Assembly: GCA_000739515.1 (NCBI GenBank)
Contig: DF820456.1
Location: 207,237 to 247,736, forward strand
Length of the DNA stretch: 40,500 nucleotides
Origin: Candidatus Moduliflexus flocculans
GTDB taxonomy: Bacteria > Moduliflexota > Moduliflexia > Moduliflexales > Moduliflexaceae
Direction: 5' to 3'
Shown: positions 1 to 7,330 of the stretch, in pieces
Layout: every line of letters starts with the position of its first letter
Position numbering within the stretch: position 1 is the stretch's first letter
Notes under the pieces: generated by a model
Seen by the model: only the letters and a program-made list of their open reading frames with translations
What the model was told of the DNA's origin: nothing
The model's database searches: none
Program-made: the position numbers and the translations under genes

Positions 1-154
1 CTGATGTTACGCAGCGCCGCCGACAATTCCCCTCCTGGGAGGGGCAAGGGGTGGGTTCGTCCGTGAGTGATTGCTCGTGTCAAGAACCCACCCCCAACCC
101 CTCCCCGGAGGGGAGTGTGCGGTCATTCGTCTCGAATCGGCTGCGTAACATGAG
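1..154. mobile_element. Family B inverted-repeat element (MITE-like), copy 1
   Basis: Perfect 12-bp terminal inverted repeats, ATGTTACGCAGC at 4-15 and GCTGCGTAACAT at 140-151. The interior holds G-rich/C-rich hairpin-forming blocks (around 28-60 and 88-120). No protein is encoded, so any movement would need a transposase elsewhere. The right half is identical, inverted, to 40436-40500, and the same ends bracket a shorter copy at 12915-12992. The right end supplies an in-frame TGA (151-153) just before the DUF697 gene. The copy may begin before the window starts. Confidence 0.75.
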
Positions 155-177
155 TTACGAATATTCTTCCTGATGTA

Positions 178-744
178 ATGCAAAATGCATTTATTGCCCA
201 ACAAAAAGCTGATTTTACAATTAAAGAAACTCGCATAAGAGCATTAATTTATTCTAAAGCAATGATTTGCGCTTCTGTTGCTGCTATCCCGATACCGATT
301 GCGGATATTGTTGTCTTAACGCCAATACAAATTGCAATGGTCACAACTATTGGATATTTTTATGGAATTGAAATTACAAAAGAGCGGGTTGTGGAGTTAA
401 TGGGAACATTAGGGGCGGGGGTTGGGCTTCGAGAGGCAGCAAGGCAACTTGTTAAATTGATTCCAGGATATGGATCGTTTGTGAGTGCGTCCGTTGCGTT
501 TACTGGAACTGTTGCCTTAGGCGAAGCAGCAAATTTGTGGTTTAAAAAGAAAATGACAATACATGCGGAAGAACTCAGGGCAATCTTCCAGAACACTGCC
601 AATAAAGCAAAAGAAGAATATAATAAAGAGTATTCGGCACGACAATCACAAAATCAACATGAAATAGAACGGTTGCGTAATGATTTAGAAAGGGGAAGGA
701 TTACAAAAGATGAATTTGACTTGAACGTGTCACAACTTACCTGA
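178..744 (+). CDS. DUF697-type membrane-associated protein, probably the C-terminal remnant of a GTPase
   Basis: 188 residues. The Ile/Ala/Pro-rich stretch at about residues 30-60 (AAIPIPIADIVVLTPIQIAM) and the following amphipathic region with LIPGYG near residue 93 resemble DUF697, normally the C-terminal membrane-associated half of Era/dynamin-like GTPases. A charged, coiled-coil-like tail covers residues 130-188. The frame stays open upstream of the ATG as far as a TGA at 151-153, and the extra codons (ILPDVMQNAFIAQQKAD) look like the linker that usually joins the G domain to DUF697. No G1-G4 motifs remain. There is no Shine-Dalgarno before the ATG. I infer that the family B element removed or separated the GTPase half. 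Base composition is clearly AT-richer than in most of the window. A standalone DUF697 protein is the alternative. Confidence 0.6.
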   Translation: MQNAFIAQQKADFTIKETRIRALIYSKAMICASVAAIPIPIADIVVLTPIQIAMVTTIGYFYGIEITKERVVELMGTLGAGVGLREAARQLVKLIPGYGSFVSASVAFTGTVALGEAANLWFKKKMTIHAEELRAIFQNTANKAKEEYNKEYSARQSQNQHEIERLRNDLERGRITKDEFDLNVSQLT

Positions 745-773
745 ATGATAGACAATGGAGACTGGAAATTGAT

Positions 774-1235
774 ATGTTGAATGATGTGATACAACTTGCT
801 ACAGATATTTATCTTGATCAAATGATTGGAATCACGGATGTAGAAGGATTCTCTCCGAATGCCCTGATCTTATTCAAACGATTTAAAAAGGCGTATGAAA
901 ACAAAAGCCTTTCAGAGCTTGCAGATACAATCTCTGAAAAGTTTTCTGGAAGTTTTTATGGGGCAACGACAAAGGAACATTTTTTACGAGCTATGAAAGG
1001 GCTTTTTAACTCAATGCCATTGGGGATAAATCCCCATTTGGTGATTAATATTTATAACATCACTTCAAACACTGATGAGGTTTTTTCTGGCGTTTTTGAC
1101 TTTAAAGCGATGATCAAAGTTGTATTTGTCCCTCTTCCCTGGAAATATGATTCAGGAAAGGTATTTTTCGAAGCAAAACCTGAAGGAAATCTAAAATATT
1201 GGAGAATCACATCGCTGAATAACCAGTCACGGTGA
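774..1235 (+). CDS. Hypothetical protein, possibly NTF2-like fold
   Basis: 153 residues with no signal peptide or membrane segment. A helix-rich N-terminus (residues 30-75, with an AYENKSLSELADTISEKFSG stretch) followed by alternating strands resembles NTF2/SnoaL-like domains, but no catalytic residue can be identified. It starts 29 bp after the DUF697 gene, with a TGGAG Shine-Dalgarno at 756-760, so the two are probably co-transcribed. It shares the AT-rich composition of its neighbour. The function is unknown and the fold assignment is a pattern-level guess. Confidence 0.55.
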   Translation: MLNDVIQLATDIYLDQMIGITDVEGFSPNALILFKRFKKAYENKSLSELADTISEKFSGSFYGATTKEHFLRAMKGLFNSMPLGINPHLVINIYNITSNTDEVFSGVFDFKAMIKVVFVPLPWKYDSGKVFFEAKPEGNLKYWRITSLNNQSR

Positions 1236-1261
1236 ATATCAGCATGGGGTTATATTAAAAT

Positions 1262-1424
1262 TAGCCCGTAGGGCTTGAGGTATTGTAGAAGATGACAGCA
1301 TGAGAGAACGCATTTCTACCGCGTAGCGGTTGTGGTCGCGATTCCATATCGCCCATGTCGAATTGTGTAATAGCCTTCGAATTCTACAACACCTTATCCC
1401 CTACGGCGACGTAGCTGAATAGTG
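1262..1424. repeat. Family A palindromic element, copy 1
   Basis: The left end AGCCCGTAGGGCT forms a small hairpin followed by a TATTGTAG motif. The right arm (about 1380-1410) carries the inverse CTACAACACC and CTACGGCGA. Between them lie an ACCGCGTAGCGGT hairpin and a partly decayed second hairpin. The right end runs to within a few bases of the EamA start codon. The copy is inverted relative to 3412-3568. Confidence 0.75.
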
Positions 1425-1433
1425 ACTCACATT

Positions 1434-2327
1434 ATGATATTTCTCGGCGAAATCAGCGCACTGACCGCCGCCGCCATCTGGGCGGCGAGTTCCATGATGA
1501 TCACGCATGTCTCGCAGAAAATCGGCTCGCTTCAGACGAATATGGCGCGGATGCTGGTGGCGCTCTGCTTTTTCGTCGCCGCGATTCTTCTGTTTCGCCT
1601 GCCGATGCAGCTTTCGTCAGTGCAACTCTTTTATTTTGTCCTCAGTTCGCTGATCGGGATCGTATTAGGCGATACGTTTCTGTTTAAGGCATTTCAGCGC
1701 ATCGGGGCGCGGATCAGCATGTTGATCATGGCCTTTTCGCCCGCAATTTCCGCGCTGCTCGCCTGGCTCTTTTTAGATGAAACCCTTTCGCCGCTCGGCA
1801 TACTCGGCATCTTCGTCACGCTCGGCGGCATCGCGCTCGTGGTGTTGGAACGCCGCGAGCAAACAGCGCAGACGCCGCATCTTTCGCGCTCCGGCCTGAT
1901 GTATGCGGCGCTTGGGGCATTGGGGCAGGGCGTCGGCGTGATCTTCGTGAAACTTGCGTTCGCCGAAGGAACGGTTAACGGCTTTGTCGCCTCATTTCTC
2001 CGCATCCTCGTCGCCGCGATTTTCCTGCTGCCTATGTTCTTTGTGATGAAACAGGTTCGCAACCCGCTGCCGCAGATTCTCCAGGATAAGCGGCTGATGT
2101 TCGTCATCGTGTTTTCGTCGTTTTTAGGCGCGTTTCTCGGCATTACCCTGAGCTTGATCGCCATCAAATATACGGAAGTCGGCATTGCTTCAACCTTAAT
2201 GGCGACCTCGCCGATGTTGATGCTGCCATTAGTTAGAATTGCCTACAACGAACGGCTTTCCTGGAAAGCGATTGCCGGAGCGTGCGTCGCCGTGTTGGGC
2301 GTGGCGATGTTGTTTCTTTTTGATTAA
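1434..2327 (+). CDS. EamA/DMT-family transporter
   Basis: Integral membrane protein of 297 residues with about ten hydrophobic helices arranged as two homologous halves of five, as in the drug/metabolite transporter superfamily. The glycine/alanine pattern GDTFLFKAFQRIGA at about residues 80-93 and AIKYTEVGIASTLMATSPML in the second half match the ends of EamA repeats 1 and 2. The substrate cannot be told from sequence. I chose ATG at 1434 because it begins the first helix cleanly; a GTG at 1422 would add four residues. No Shine-Dalgarno is visible, and the family A element ends just upstream. A tandem-repeat element lies between it and the next gene. Confidence 0.85.
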   Translation: MIFLGEISALTAAAIWAASSMMITHVSQKIGSLQTNMARMLVALCFFVAAILLFRLPMQLSSVQLFYFVLSSLIGIVLGDTFLFKAFQRIGARISMLIMAFSPAISALLAWLFLDETLSPLGILGIFVTLGGIALVVLERREQTAQTPHLSRSGLMYAALGALGQGVGVIFVKLAFAEGTVNGFVASFLRILVAAIFLLPMFFVMKQVRNPLPQILQDKRLMFVIVFSSFLGAFLGITLSLIAIKYTEVGIASTLMATSPMLMLPLVRIAYNERLSWKAIAGACVAVLGVAMLFLFD

Positions 2328-2360
2328 TACAATCCGCCATCTTATTGATGGATTCAGCAT

Positions 2361-2447
2361 GTAGGGGCGAACCCCCGTGTTCGCCCAAACCAACCGGTGT
2401 TCGCCTAAATCAACCGGTGTTCGCCCAAACAACAGGGCTGCCCCTAC
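2361..2447. repeat. Family H element, copy 1: hairpin frame with a two-copy 20-bp tandem repeat
   Basis: The outer arms GTAGGGGC (2361) and GCCCCTAC (2440-2447) enclose a GGGCGAAC...GTTCGCCC hairpin and two direct copies of a unit containing CAACCGGTGTTCGCC (2391 and 2411). Same family as 21241-21414, where the unit is expanded to six copies. Confidence 0.75.
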
Positions 2448-2453
2448 AGAAGA

Positions 2454-3356
2454 ATGATCATGCCGTATCACAATTACAGCATCGCGCCGGTTCCGTCGTA
2501 TGTGACGCTGCCGATCTGCCGCCCGCCATATCCGGCGCTGCTTGATTTTTTCGCGCAGCGCTTTCCGAATGTCGGGCGCGATGTCTGGCGGGAACGGCTG
2601 GAATCTGGGAAAATTACAACGGATGCCGGGGACATCGTCACGCCGAACACGCCGTATCTGCCGAATGCGCGGCTGCGTTATTATCGCGAAGTTGTGGCTG
2701 AACCGGCGATTCCATTCGAGGAACGCATTCTGTTCCGCAACGAACATCTGCTTGTCGTCTGCAAGCCGCATTTTTTGCCAGTCACGCCTGCCGGGGCGTA
2801 TGTGAACGAATGCCTGTTGTATCGTCTGCGTCGCGCGTTCGGATTGAGCGAGATCGCGCCGCTGCATCGCCTTGATCGCGAAACTGCCGGAGTCGTGATG
2901 TTTTCGATCAACGCGAGCAGTTGCGCTCAATATAACGCACTGTTTCATTCCGGCGCGGTGTGTAAAGTGTATGAAGCGATTGCCAGCTTGCCCGATGATT
3001 CCGATCGGACGGAATGGGAGATTGAAAACCGCCTCGTGCAGGGCGAACCCTGGTTTCGCACGAAAGTCGTGGACGGCGCGGTGAATGCAATTTCGAACAT
3101 CACGCTGGTAGAACGGCGCGGCGAGTATGGCCTGTTTCGCTTAGAACCGCGCACCGGCAAGCAGCATCAGCTTCGCGTGCATCTCATGCTGATCGGCTCG
3201 CACATTTTGCATGACCGCTATTATCCTGAGTTGCAGCCAAAGCAGCCGGACGACTTTGCGCGTCCGCTGCAATTGTTAGCTAAAGAGTTGCATTTCACAG
3301 ACCCCGTCAGCGGCGAGCCGATGCGGTTTGTTTCGTCGCGGACGTTGTTGTGGTAA
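2454..3356 (+). CDS. RluA-family pseudouridine synthase
   Basis: 300 residues. The RluA signature HRLDRETAG is at 138-146 with catalytic Asp141, preceded by the YRNEHLLVVCKPHFLPV-like strand at 95-110 and followed by the RxxxPRTGKQHQLRVHL-type motif near residues 230-245. The N-terminal 30-80 region (RERLESGKITTDAGDIV) looks like a weak S4 RNA-binding module. The family isomerises uridine to pseudouridine in rRNA or tRNA; which RNA and position cannot be told. A second ATG lies six bases into the frame. It is followed by a nested pair of repeats and then the DJ-1-like gene. Confidence 0.88.
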   Translation: MIMPYHNYSIAPVPSYVTLPICRPPYPALLDFFAQRFPNVGRDVWRERLESGKITTDAGDIVTPNTPYLPNARLRYYREVVAEPAIPFEERILFRNEHLLVVCKPHFLPVTPAGAYVNECLLYRLRRAFGLSEIAPLHRLDRETAGVVMFSINASSCAQYNALFHSGAVCKVYEAIASLPDDSDRTEWEIENRLVQGEPWFRTKVVDGAVNAISNITLVERRGEYGLFRLEPRTGKQHQLRVHLMLIGSHILHDRYYPELQPKQPDDFARPLQLLAKELHFTDPVSGEPMRFVSSRTLLW

Positions 3357-3364
3357 TTGACTGA

Positions 3365-3633
3365 TAATAGAACACTGATTGGACTGATCAGACTGATTAT
3401 CACCGATGATATTTTAGCCATTTTCGCCGTAGGCGATGTGGTGTTGTAGAATTCGGCATCCCCGGTCACGCTTTTCGCCGTAGGCGATATGGAATCGCGA
3501 CCGCTACGCGGTAGAAATGTGATATGTTGCCGATTTCTACAATACTTCAAGCCCTACGGGCTAAATAAGCAAATGTTTATATGCTTTTCAAATCAGTGAA
3601 AATCAGCCTCACCAGCCCAATCAGTGTTCTATT
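3365..3633. repeat. Family E inverted repeat, interrupted by a family A element
   Basis: The outer arms are AATAGAACACTGATTGGACT at 3365-3384 and its imperfect inverse ending in CAATCAGTGTTCTATT at 3633. The arms are built from short repeats of the type TGGACTGAT/GGCTGAT. A related uninterrupted copy is at 38921-39023. A complete family A element (3412-3568) lies inside, which suggests insertion of one repeat into another. Confidence 0.7.
3412..3568. repeat. Family A palindromic element, copy 2 (nested)
   Basis: Contains TCGCCGTAGGCGA (left), TGTTGTAGAATTCG, a second TCGCCGTAGGCGA hairpin, ACCGCTACGCGGT, then CTACAATACTTCAAGCCCTA and a closing GGGCTAAAT. It aligns in inverse orientation with the copy at 1262-1424, including the GATATGGAATCGCGACC segment. 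It is embedded in a family E repeat. Confidence 0.75.
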
Positions 3634-3660
3634 ACACGACTTCGAAAGGAGAAAAACAGT

Positions 3661-4218
3661 ATGGCAAAAACGGTATTAGTTCCAATCGCGGATGGTACGG
3701 AAGAAATTGAGGCGGTGTGCATTATTGACACGCTGCGTCGCGCTGGAGCGCAGGTTACGGTGGCTTCGATCGCAAAAGGATTGCAAGTCAAAGCTTCGCG
3801 AGGCGTAAACCTTGTCGCCGATGCGTTGATCGGCGATTGCATCAAACATGCCTACGATGCGATTGTCTTGCCGGGAGGAATGCCGGGCGCGGAGCATCTG
3901 CGGGATTGCGCTCCGCTGATTGCGATGGTAAAACAGCAGCGTGAAGCCGGGCGCATTTACGCCGCAATTTGCGCGTCGCCCGCGATTGTGTTACATCATT
4001 ACGGCTTGCTCAAAGGCAAAAAAGCGACCTGCTATCCCGGCATGGGGAATGATTTTGCTGACCAGTCGGCAATGGAACAGCGCGTCGTCGTGGATGGCAA
4101 CTGCATCACGAGTCGCGGCCCCGGCACGGCGATTGAATTCGCGCTCGCGCTGATTGAAGTCTTGTTCGACGCTGAAAAGGCGCAAAAAGTCGCCGCGCCG
4201 ATGTTGGTAAAACGTTAA
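3661..4218 (+). CDS. DJ-1/PfpI family protein (YajL-like)
   Basis: 185 residues, the usual length for DJ-1/YajL/ThiJ. The nucleophile elbow AAICASPA puts the reactive cysteine at Cys104, and the acidic partner lies in GTEEIEA (Glu17), matching Cys106/Glu18 of human DJ-1. PGGMPGAEHLRD at 71-82 and SRGPGTAIEFAL near 152-163 are further family motifs. Members act in oxidative-stress defence and have been reported as chaperones or glyoxalase/deglycase-type enzymes; which applies here is unknown. A clear GAAAGGAG Shine-Dalgarno lies at about 3643-3650, ahead of ATG 3661. Confidence 0.88.
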   Translation: MAKTVLVPIADGTEEIEAVCIIDTLRRAGAQVTVASIAKGLQVKASRGVNLVADALIGDCIKHAYDAIVLPGGMPGAEHLRDCAPLIAMVKQQREAGRIYAAICASPAIVLHHYGLLKGKKATCYPGMGNDFADQSAMEQRVVVDGNCITSRGPGTAIEFALALIEVLFDAEKAQKVAAPMLVKR

Positions 4219-4332
4219 ACAACGGAATCAGGCGTTCGTTTGCCTCTTGTGCTGAATTGTGATGATTCTCAATCGCACAAAAGCCTTGACAGGCCGCTTT
4301 GTTCACGCATTGTCGGTCGAAATCAGAATACG

Positions 4333-4417
4333 AAAACTACAACGAATTAAAGAAAGAAACGAATCAGCGGCATAAGGCGGCATAAATTCGTTCCTTTCTT
4401 TAATTCGTTGTAGTTTT
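4333..4417. repeat. Family D inverted repeat, copy 1
   Basis: Two 32-bp arms (4333-4364 and 4386-4417) are inverse with one mismatch, around a 21-bp spacer. The arms contain AACTACAACGAATTAAAGAA. It sits directly upstream of the moaB Shine-Dalgarno. A degenerate relative is at 29757-29840. Confidence 0.8.
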
Positions 4418-4447
4418 GGTGAGATACCAAAGGAGCATATTTAACTC

Positions 4448-4957
4448 ATGGGACATCAAGAACATCGAGACCACGCGCCGAAACAGGTGGTTTGCTGGGT
4501 GGTAACGCTGAGCGACACGCGCATTGAAGAGACCGATGTCAGCGGCAAATTGATGGTGGAACGGCTGGAACAGAGCGGCCATATTGTCGCGAAAAAAGTC
4601 ATGCTTCCCGACGAGCCTGCGCAGCTTGAAGCGCTGCTGCGAGAAGGAATCGCCGCGGACGACGTGCAGGCGATTCTCTGCAACGGCGGCACGGGAATTT
4701 CGCTCAGAGATCGCAGCTATGAGGCGGTTGAGCGAGTCTTAGAGAAACGGCTTGACGGCTTCGGCGAACTCTTCCGCGTGTTGAGTTATGAAGAGATCGG
4801 CTCGGCGGCGATGATGAGCCGGGCGGTCGCGGGCATCGCAAACGGCACGGCGATTTTTTCCGTTCCTGGTTCGAAACATGCCGTCGAATTAGCGATGACG
4901 CGCCTGATTTTGCCGGAATTAGGGCATATCATCTGGGAATTAACCAAACATGCGTGA
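4448..4957 (+). CDS. moaB: MoaB/MogA-family molybdopterin biosynthesis protein
   Basis: 169 residues, a single MoCF-binding domain. The motif NGGTGISLRD (79-88) is the molybdopterin-binding loop, with SYEEIGSAAMMSRAVAG near 118-134 and the closing VPGSKHAVELAM near 141-152. MoaB/MogA proteins adenylylate molybdopterin before metal insertion; some MoaB proteins have no demonstrated activity. The 15-20 residue N-terminal extension is charged. AAAGGAG at 4430-4436 is a good Shine-Dalgarno for ATG 4448. No other molybdenum-cofactor gene is nearby, so the assignment rests on the domain alone. A large palindrome begins at the stop codon. Confidence 0.85.
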   Translation: MGHQEHRDHAPKQVVCWVVTLSDTRIEETDVSGKLMVERLEQSGHIVAKKVMLPDEPAQLEALLREGIAADDVQAILCNGGTGISLRDRSYEAVERVLEKRLDGFGELFRVLSYEEIGSAAMMSRAVAGIANGTAIFSVPGSKHAVELAMTRLILPELGHIIWELTKHA

Positions 4958-5137
4958 AAACGACAGGGATACGTGTAAGAAAGGATGAGAGAACGCGTTG
5001 ATTCAACCAGGAGTGCAAAAGCTTGCTTTTGCGGCCTGACAACGTCAGGCAGAGGTGTGGCGATGCCACGCAGCAAAAGCAAGTTTTTGCACTCCTACAA
5101 CGCATTCATCCTTTCTTACACGCATCCCTGTCGTTTT
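4957..5137. repeat. 181-bp nested palindrome (family G)
   Basis: Outer arms AAAACGACAGGGATACGTGT (from 4957) and the inverse ending at 5137 are about 32 bp with one mismatch. Inside is a second stem, AGGAGTGCAAAAGCTTGC against a near-inverse ending in GCACTCCT. Two inner hairpins, CCTGACAACGTCAGG and GTGGCGATGCCAC, lie between them. The transcript would fold into a long stem with a two-hairpin head. It fills the whole moaB-dCTP deaminase gap and may serve as a terminator. Confidence 0.8.
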
Positions 5138-5144
5138 CTGATTT

Positions 5145-6260
5145 ATGACCACGCTTTCGGGAATTTTAACCGACCGTTTGGTGCGGCAGCTTGTGCATGA
5201 TGGCGCGGTGCAGTCGGATGAGCCGATTGAAGCCCGCCAGTATCAACCTGCCAGCCTGGACGCGCGTTTAGGCAACATCGCCTACCGTATCCGCAGCAGT
5301 TTCGTGCCGGGAAATCGCCCGGTCGAGACCGTGCTGGACGAGTTGCTGATGTATCCGATTGATTTGGAGCAAAACGGCATCTTAGAAAAAAATCAGGTCT
5401 ATCTCGTGCCGCTGATGGAATCGCTGCGCCTGCCGCCGCAGGTCGCGGTCAGAGCGAACCCGAAAAGCACGACCGGCAGGCTCGATATGCTGACGCGGGT
5501 GATTACGGATGCCAATTATCGTTTTGACGACGTGCGCCCCGGTTATCATGGCAAGCTCTATTTGGAAATCGTGCCGAAATCCTTTACCGTGCGGGTCATG
5601 CCCGGCCTGTCGCTGAATCAATTGCGCTTTCTGCAAGGCGACTGCATGTTGAACGACGACGCCTTACGCGCCCTGTATCACGCCGCGCCGCTGCTGTATG
5701 ACGCCGAACAGCAGCCGATTTCGATGGAACGCGCCAGCATTCAGGATGGCTTGCTGATGAGCGTGGATTTGTGCGGCGAGCAGAATCAGGGCATTATCGG
5801 CTATAAAGCCAAAAAGAACAGCCATATCGTTGACCTGTCGAAAATCCGCTACTACGACGCCGCTGATTTCTGGGAACCGATTTATCGGCAGAAACGGGAC
5901 GATCTGATTCTTGAGCCAGAGGAATTTCATCTGCTCTGCTCGCAGGAAAAAATTCGGATTCCCCCGGAATATTCGGCGGAAATGATGGCGTATGACATCG
6001 GCGCGGGGGAATTTCGCGTCCATTACGCCGGATTTTTCGATCCCGGTTTCGGTTACGGCAGCGGCGATATTCCCGGAACTTATGCGGTATTGGAAGTCCG
6101 CTCGCATGAAGTGCCGTACCGCGTCAGTCACGGACAGCCATTTTGCAAATTACAATACGCTCGCAATGTCGCGCCGCCCGAAACGCTCTACGGTGAGGGG
6201 ATTCAGTCGAATTATCAACAGCAGCGCCTCGCGCTGAGCAAACAATTCAAACAAGGATAA
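5145..6260 (+). CDS. dcd: Two-domain 2'-deoxycytidine 5'-triphosphate deaminase
   Basis: 371 residues, about twice the length of E. coli Dcd (193). This fits the long form seen in alphaproteobacteria, with two dUTPase-like beta folds in one chain. The N-terminal half carries NPKSTTGRLDM (105-115, phosphate-binding) and KLYLEIVPKSF (137-147) with Glu141 in the catalytic position. The C-terminal half repeats the fold with HYAGFFDPGFGYG and VLEVRSHEVPYRVSHGQPFC. The enzyme deaminates dCTP to dUTP for dTMP synthesis. The ATG lies seven bases beyond the palindrome, with no Shine-Dalgarno, so expression may depend on that structure. Confidence 0.85.
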   Translation: MTTLSGILTDRLVRQLVHDGAVQSDEPIEARQYQPASLDARLGNIAYRIRSSFVPGNRPVETVLDELLMYPIDLEQNGILEKNQVYLVPLMESLRLPPQVAVRANPKSTTGRLDMLTRVITDANYRFDDVRPGYHGKLYLEIVPKSFTVRVMPGLSLNQLRFLQGDCMLNDDALRALYHAAPLLYDAEQQPISMERASIQDGLLMSVDLCGEQNQGIIGYKAKKNSHIVDLSKIRYYDAADFWEPIYRQKRDDLILEPEEFHLLCSQEKIRIPPEYSAEMMAYDIGAGEFRVHYAGFFDPGFGYGSGDIPGTYAVLEVRSHEVPYRVSHGQPFCKLQYARNVAPPETLYGEGIQSNYQQQRLALSKQFKQG

Positions 6261-6264
6261 GTCA

Positions 6265-6378
6265 ACCACGAAACACGCGAAAGACACGAAAAAAATTCAA
6301 TAAACCTGTCAGACGCCTTCAAGGTGTCTGACAGGTGTTGTTTTTCAAATTTTTCGTGTCTTTCGCGTGTTTCGTGGT
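6265..6378. repeat. Family C inverted repeat with internal hairpin
   Basis: Arms ACCACGAAACACGCGAAAGA (from 6265) and the inverse ending TTTCGTGGT (6378) are near-perfect over about 30 bp. The centre holds a second perfect hairpin, ACCTGTCAGAC...GTCTGACAGGT (6304-6336). It spans the gap between dcd and rimI and runs up to 21 bp before the rimI ATG. A solo half-arm lies at 27462-27480. Confidence 0.8.
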
Positions 6379-6399
6379 AAAAACGCCTTGCCTGTCGTG

Positions 6400-6900
6400 A
6401 TGTCTTTTGAACTCGCTGAAGCCGACCAGCACCGGCATGTCAGTATCGAACCTGCGCATATTTCGGATATTGACGAGATTGTCGCGCTGGAAAATCGGGC
6501 GTATAAATATCCCTGGACTCGCGCCGTGCTGCTGTCGGAACTCGACGGCGAAGATTTTTCGTATGTCTATGTGGCGCGATTGTTTGACAATGAGCATCCG
6601 GCAGGCAAAATCATCGGCTATCATTTTTTCTGGGTTGTGAGCGACGAAGTGCATATTCTGAATCTTGCAGTTGATCCGGATTATCACGGGCAAGGGCTTG
6701 GCAAAACGCTGCTCGATTTCGGAACGGAATTCGGGCGGGAACGCGGCGCAACGTGCGTCTTATTGGAAGTGCGCGTGTCGAATTCGCCTGCCTTAAAACT
6801 CTACCGCGCTTCAGGATTTCAGGAAATTGGCCTTCGAAAAGGTTATTACAGCGAAAGCAAAGAAGATGCCTACGTGATGAAAAAAGAATTGCTCTCGTAA
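6400..6900 (+). CDS. rimI: RimI-like N-acetyltransferase (GNAT)
   Basis: 166 residues from ATG 6400. GNAT fold: IEPAHISDIDEIVALENRAY at the start (strand 1/helix 1), LNLAVDPDYHGQGLGKTLL (motif A, acetyl-CoA pyrophosphate loop QGLGKT), VLLEVRVSNSPALKLYRASGF (motif B) and GLRKGYYSESKEDAYVMKKEL at the end. This layout, including the conserved EVR.SN.PA..LY segment, is that of RimI, which acetylates the N-terminal alanine of ribosomal protein S18. A GTG at 6367 would place 11 extra codons inside the upstream palindrome, so the ATG is preferred. No TsaB/TsaD partner is nearby. Confidence 0.82.
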   Translation: MSFELAEADQHRHVSIEPAHISDIDEIVALENRAYKYPWTRAVLLSELDGEDFSYVYVARLFDNEHPAGKIIGYHFFWVVSDEVHILNLAVDPDYHGQGLGKTLLDFGTEFGRERGATCVLLEVRVSNSPALKLYRASGFQEIGLRKGYYSESKEDAYVMKKELLS

Positions 6901-7330
6901 TTGTAGGGCATTCGGGTCGTTCAACCTTCCATGTGTAGTCTTTTCCCGACGATTTGACCATCATTGGAATATGATGGATTCAAGAGAGTATTTTCTCGTC
7001 AACGCGGCGCATTTCCATTTTATAAAATTGTATTCTCTATGACAGTTCGCCTCAATATGTTTCCCGTTTTGAGGCGCGAAGATGTTTCCCTGCGTGTATT
7101 CAACAGCAGACTACTGTTTTTGCAAGTTGAAGTTGACGGGTCAATCGAACTTTGGCAGAACACTACGTCCTCCGTTGATGCGGTTTTTTCCCCCATACCA
7201 CTCCCAAATTCGTCCGCGTTCGCGGAGAAATTTTTGAGGTTCTGCTTGACACAACCGAGCTTCTCCGAAAAATGTGATTGTGAAATAATTCAGCGAGTTA
7301 CAAATAGCGTATCGTGAATGAGGTACACGC
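6901..7330 (+). other. 430-bp gap upstream of the chemoreceptor
   Basis: No supported gene. A 117-codon frame (6964-7317) would need a TTG start, has no Shine-Dalgarno and resembles nothing. The gap holds a short CCGCGTTCGCGG hairpin (about 7213-7224) and a TTGACA at 7246-7251 without a convincing -10 at normal spacing. This is the likely promoter region for the chemoreceptor. Confidence 0.4.

Noticed and set aside
2229..2948. A 239-codon minus-strand frame across the EamA-RluA gap
   Set aside because: It overlaps two well-supported genes and a tandem-repeat element, with Arg-rich translation and no recognisable domain.
6964..7317. A 117-codon frame upstream of the chemoreceptor
   Set aside because: TTG start, no Shine-Dalgarno, no family resemblance; treated as non-coding.
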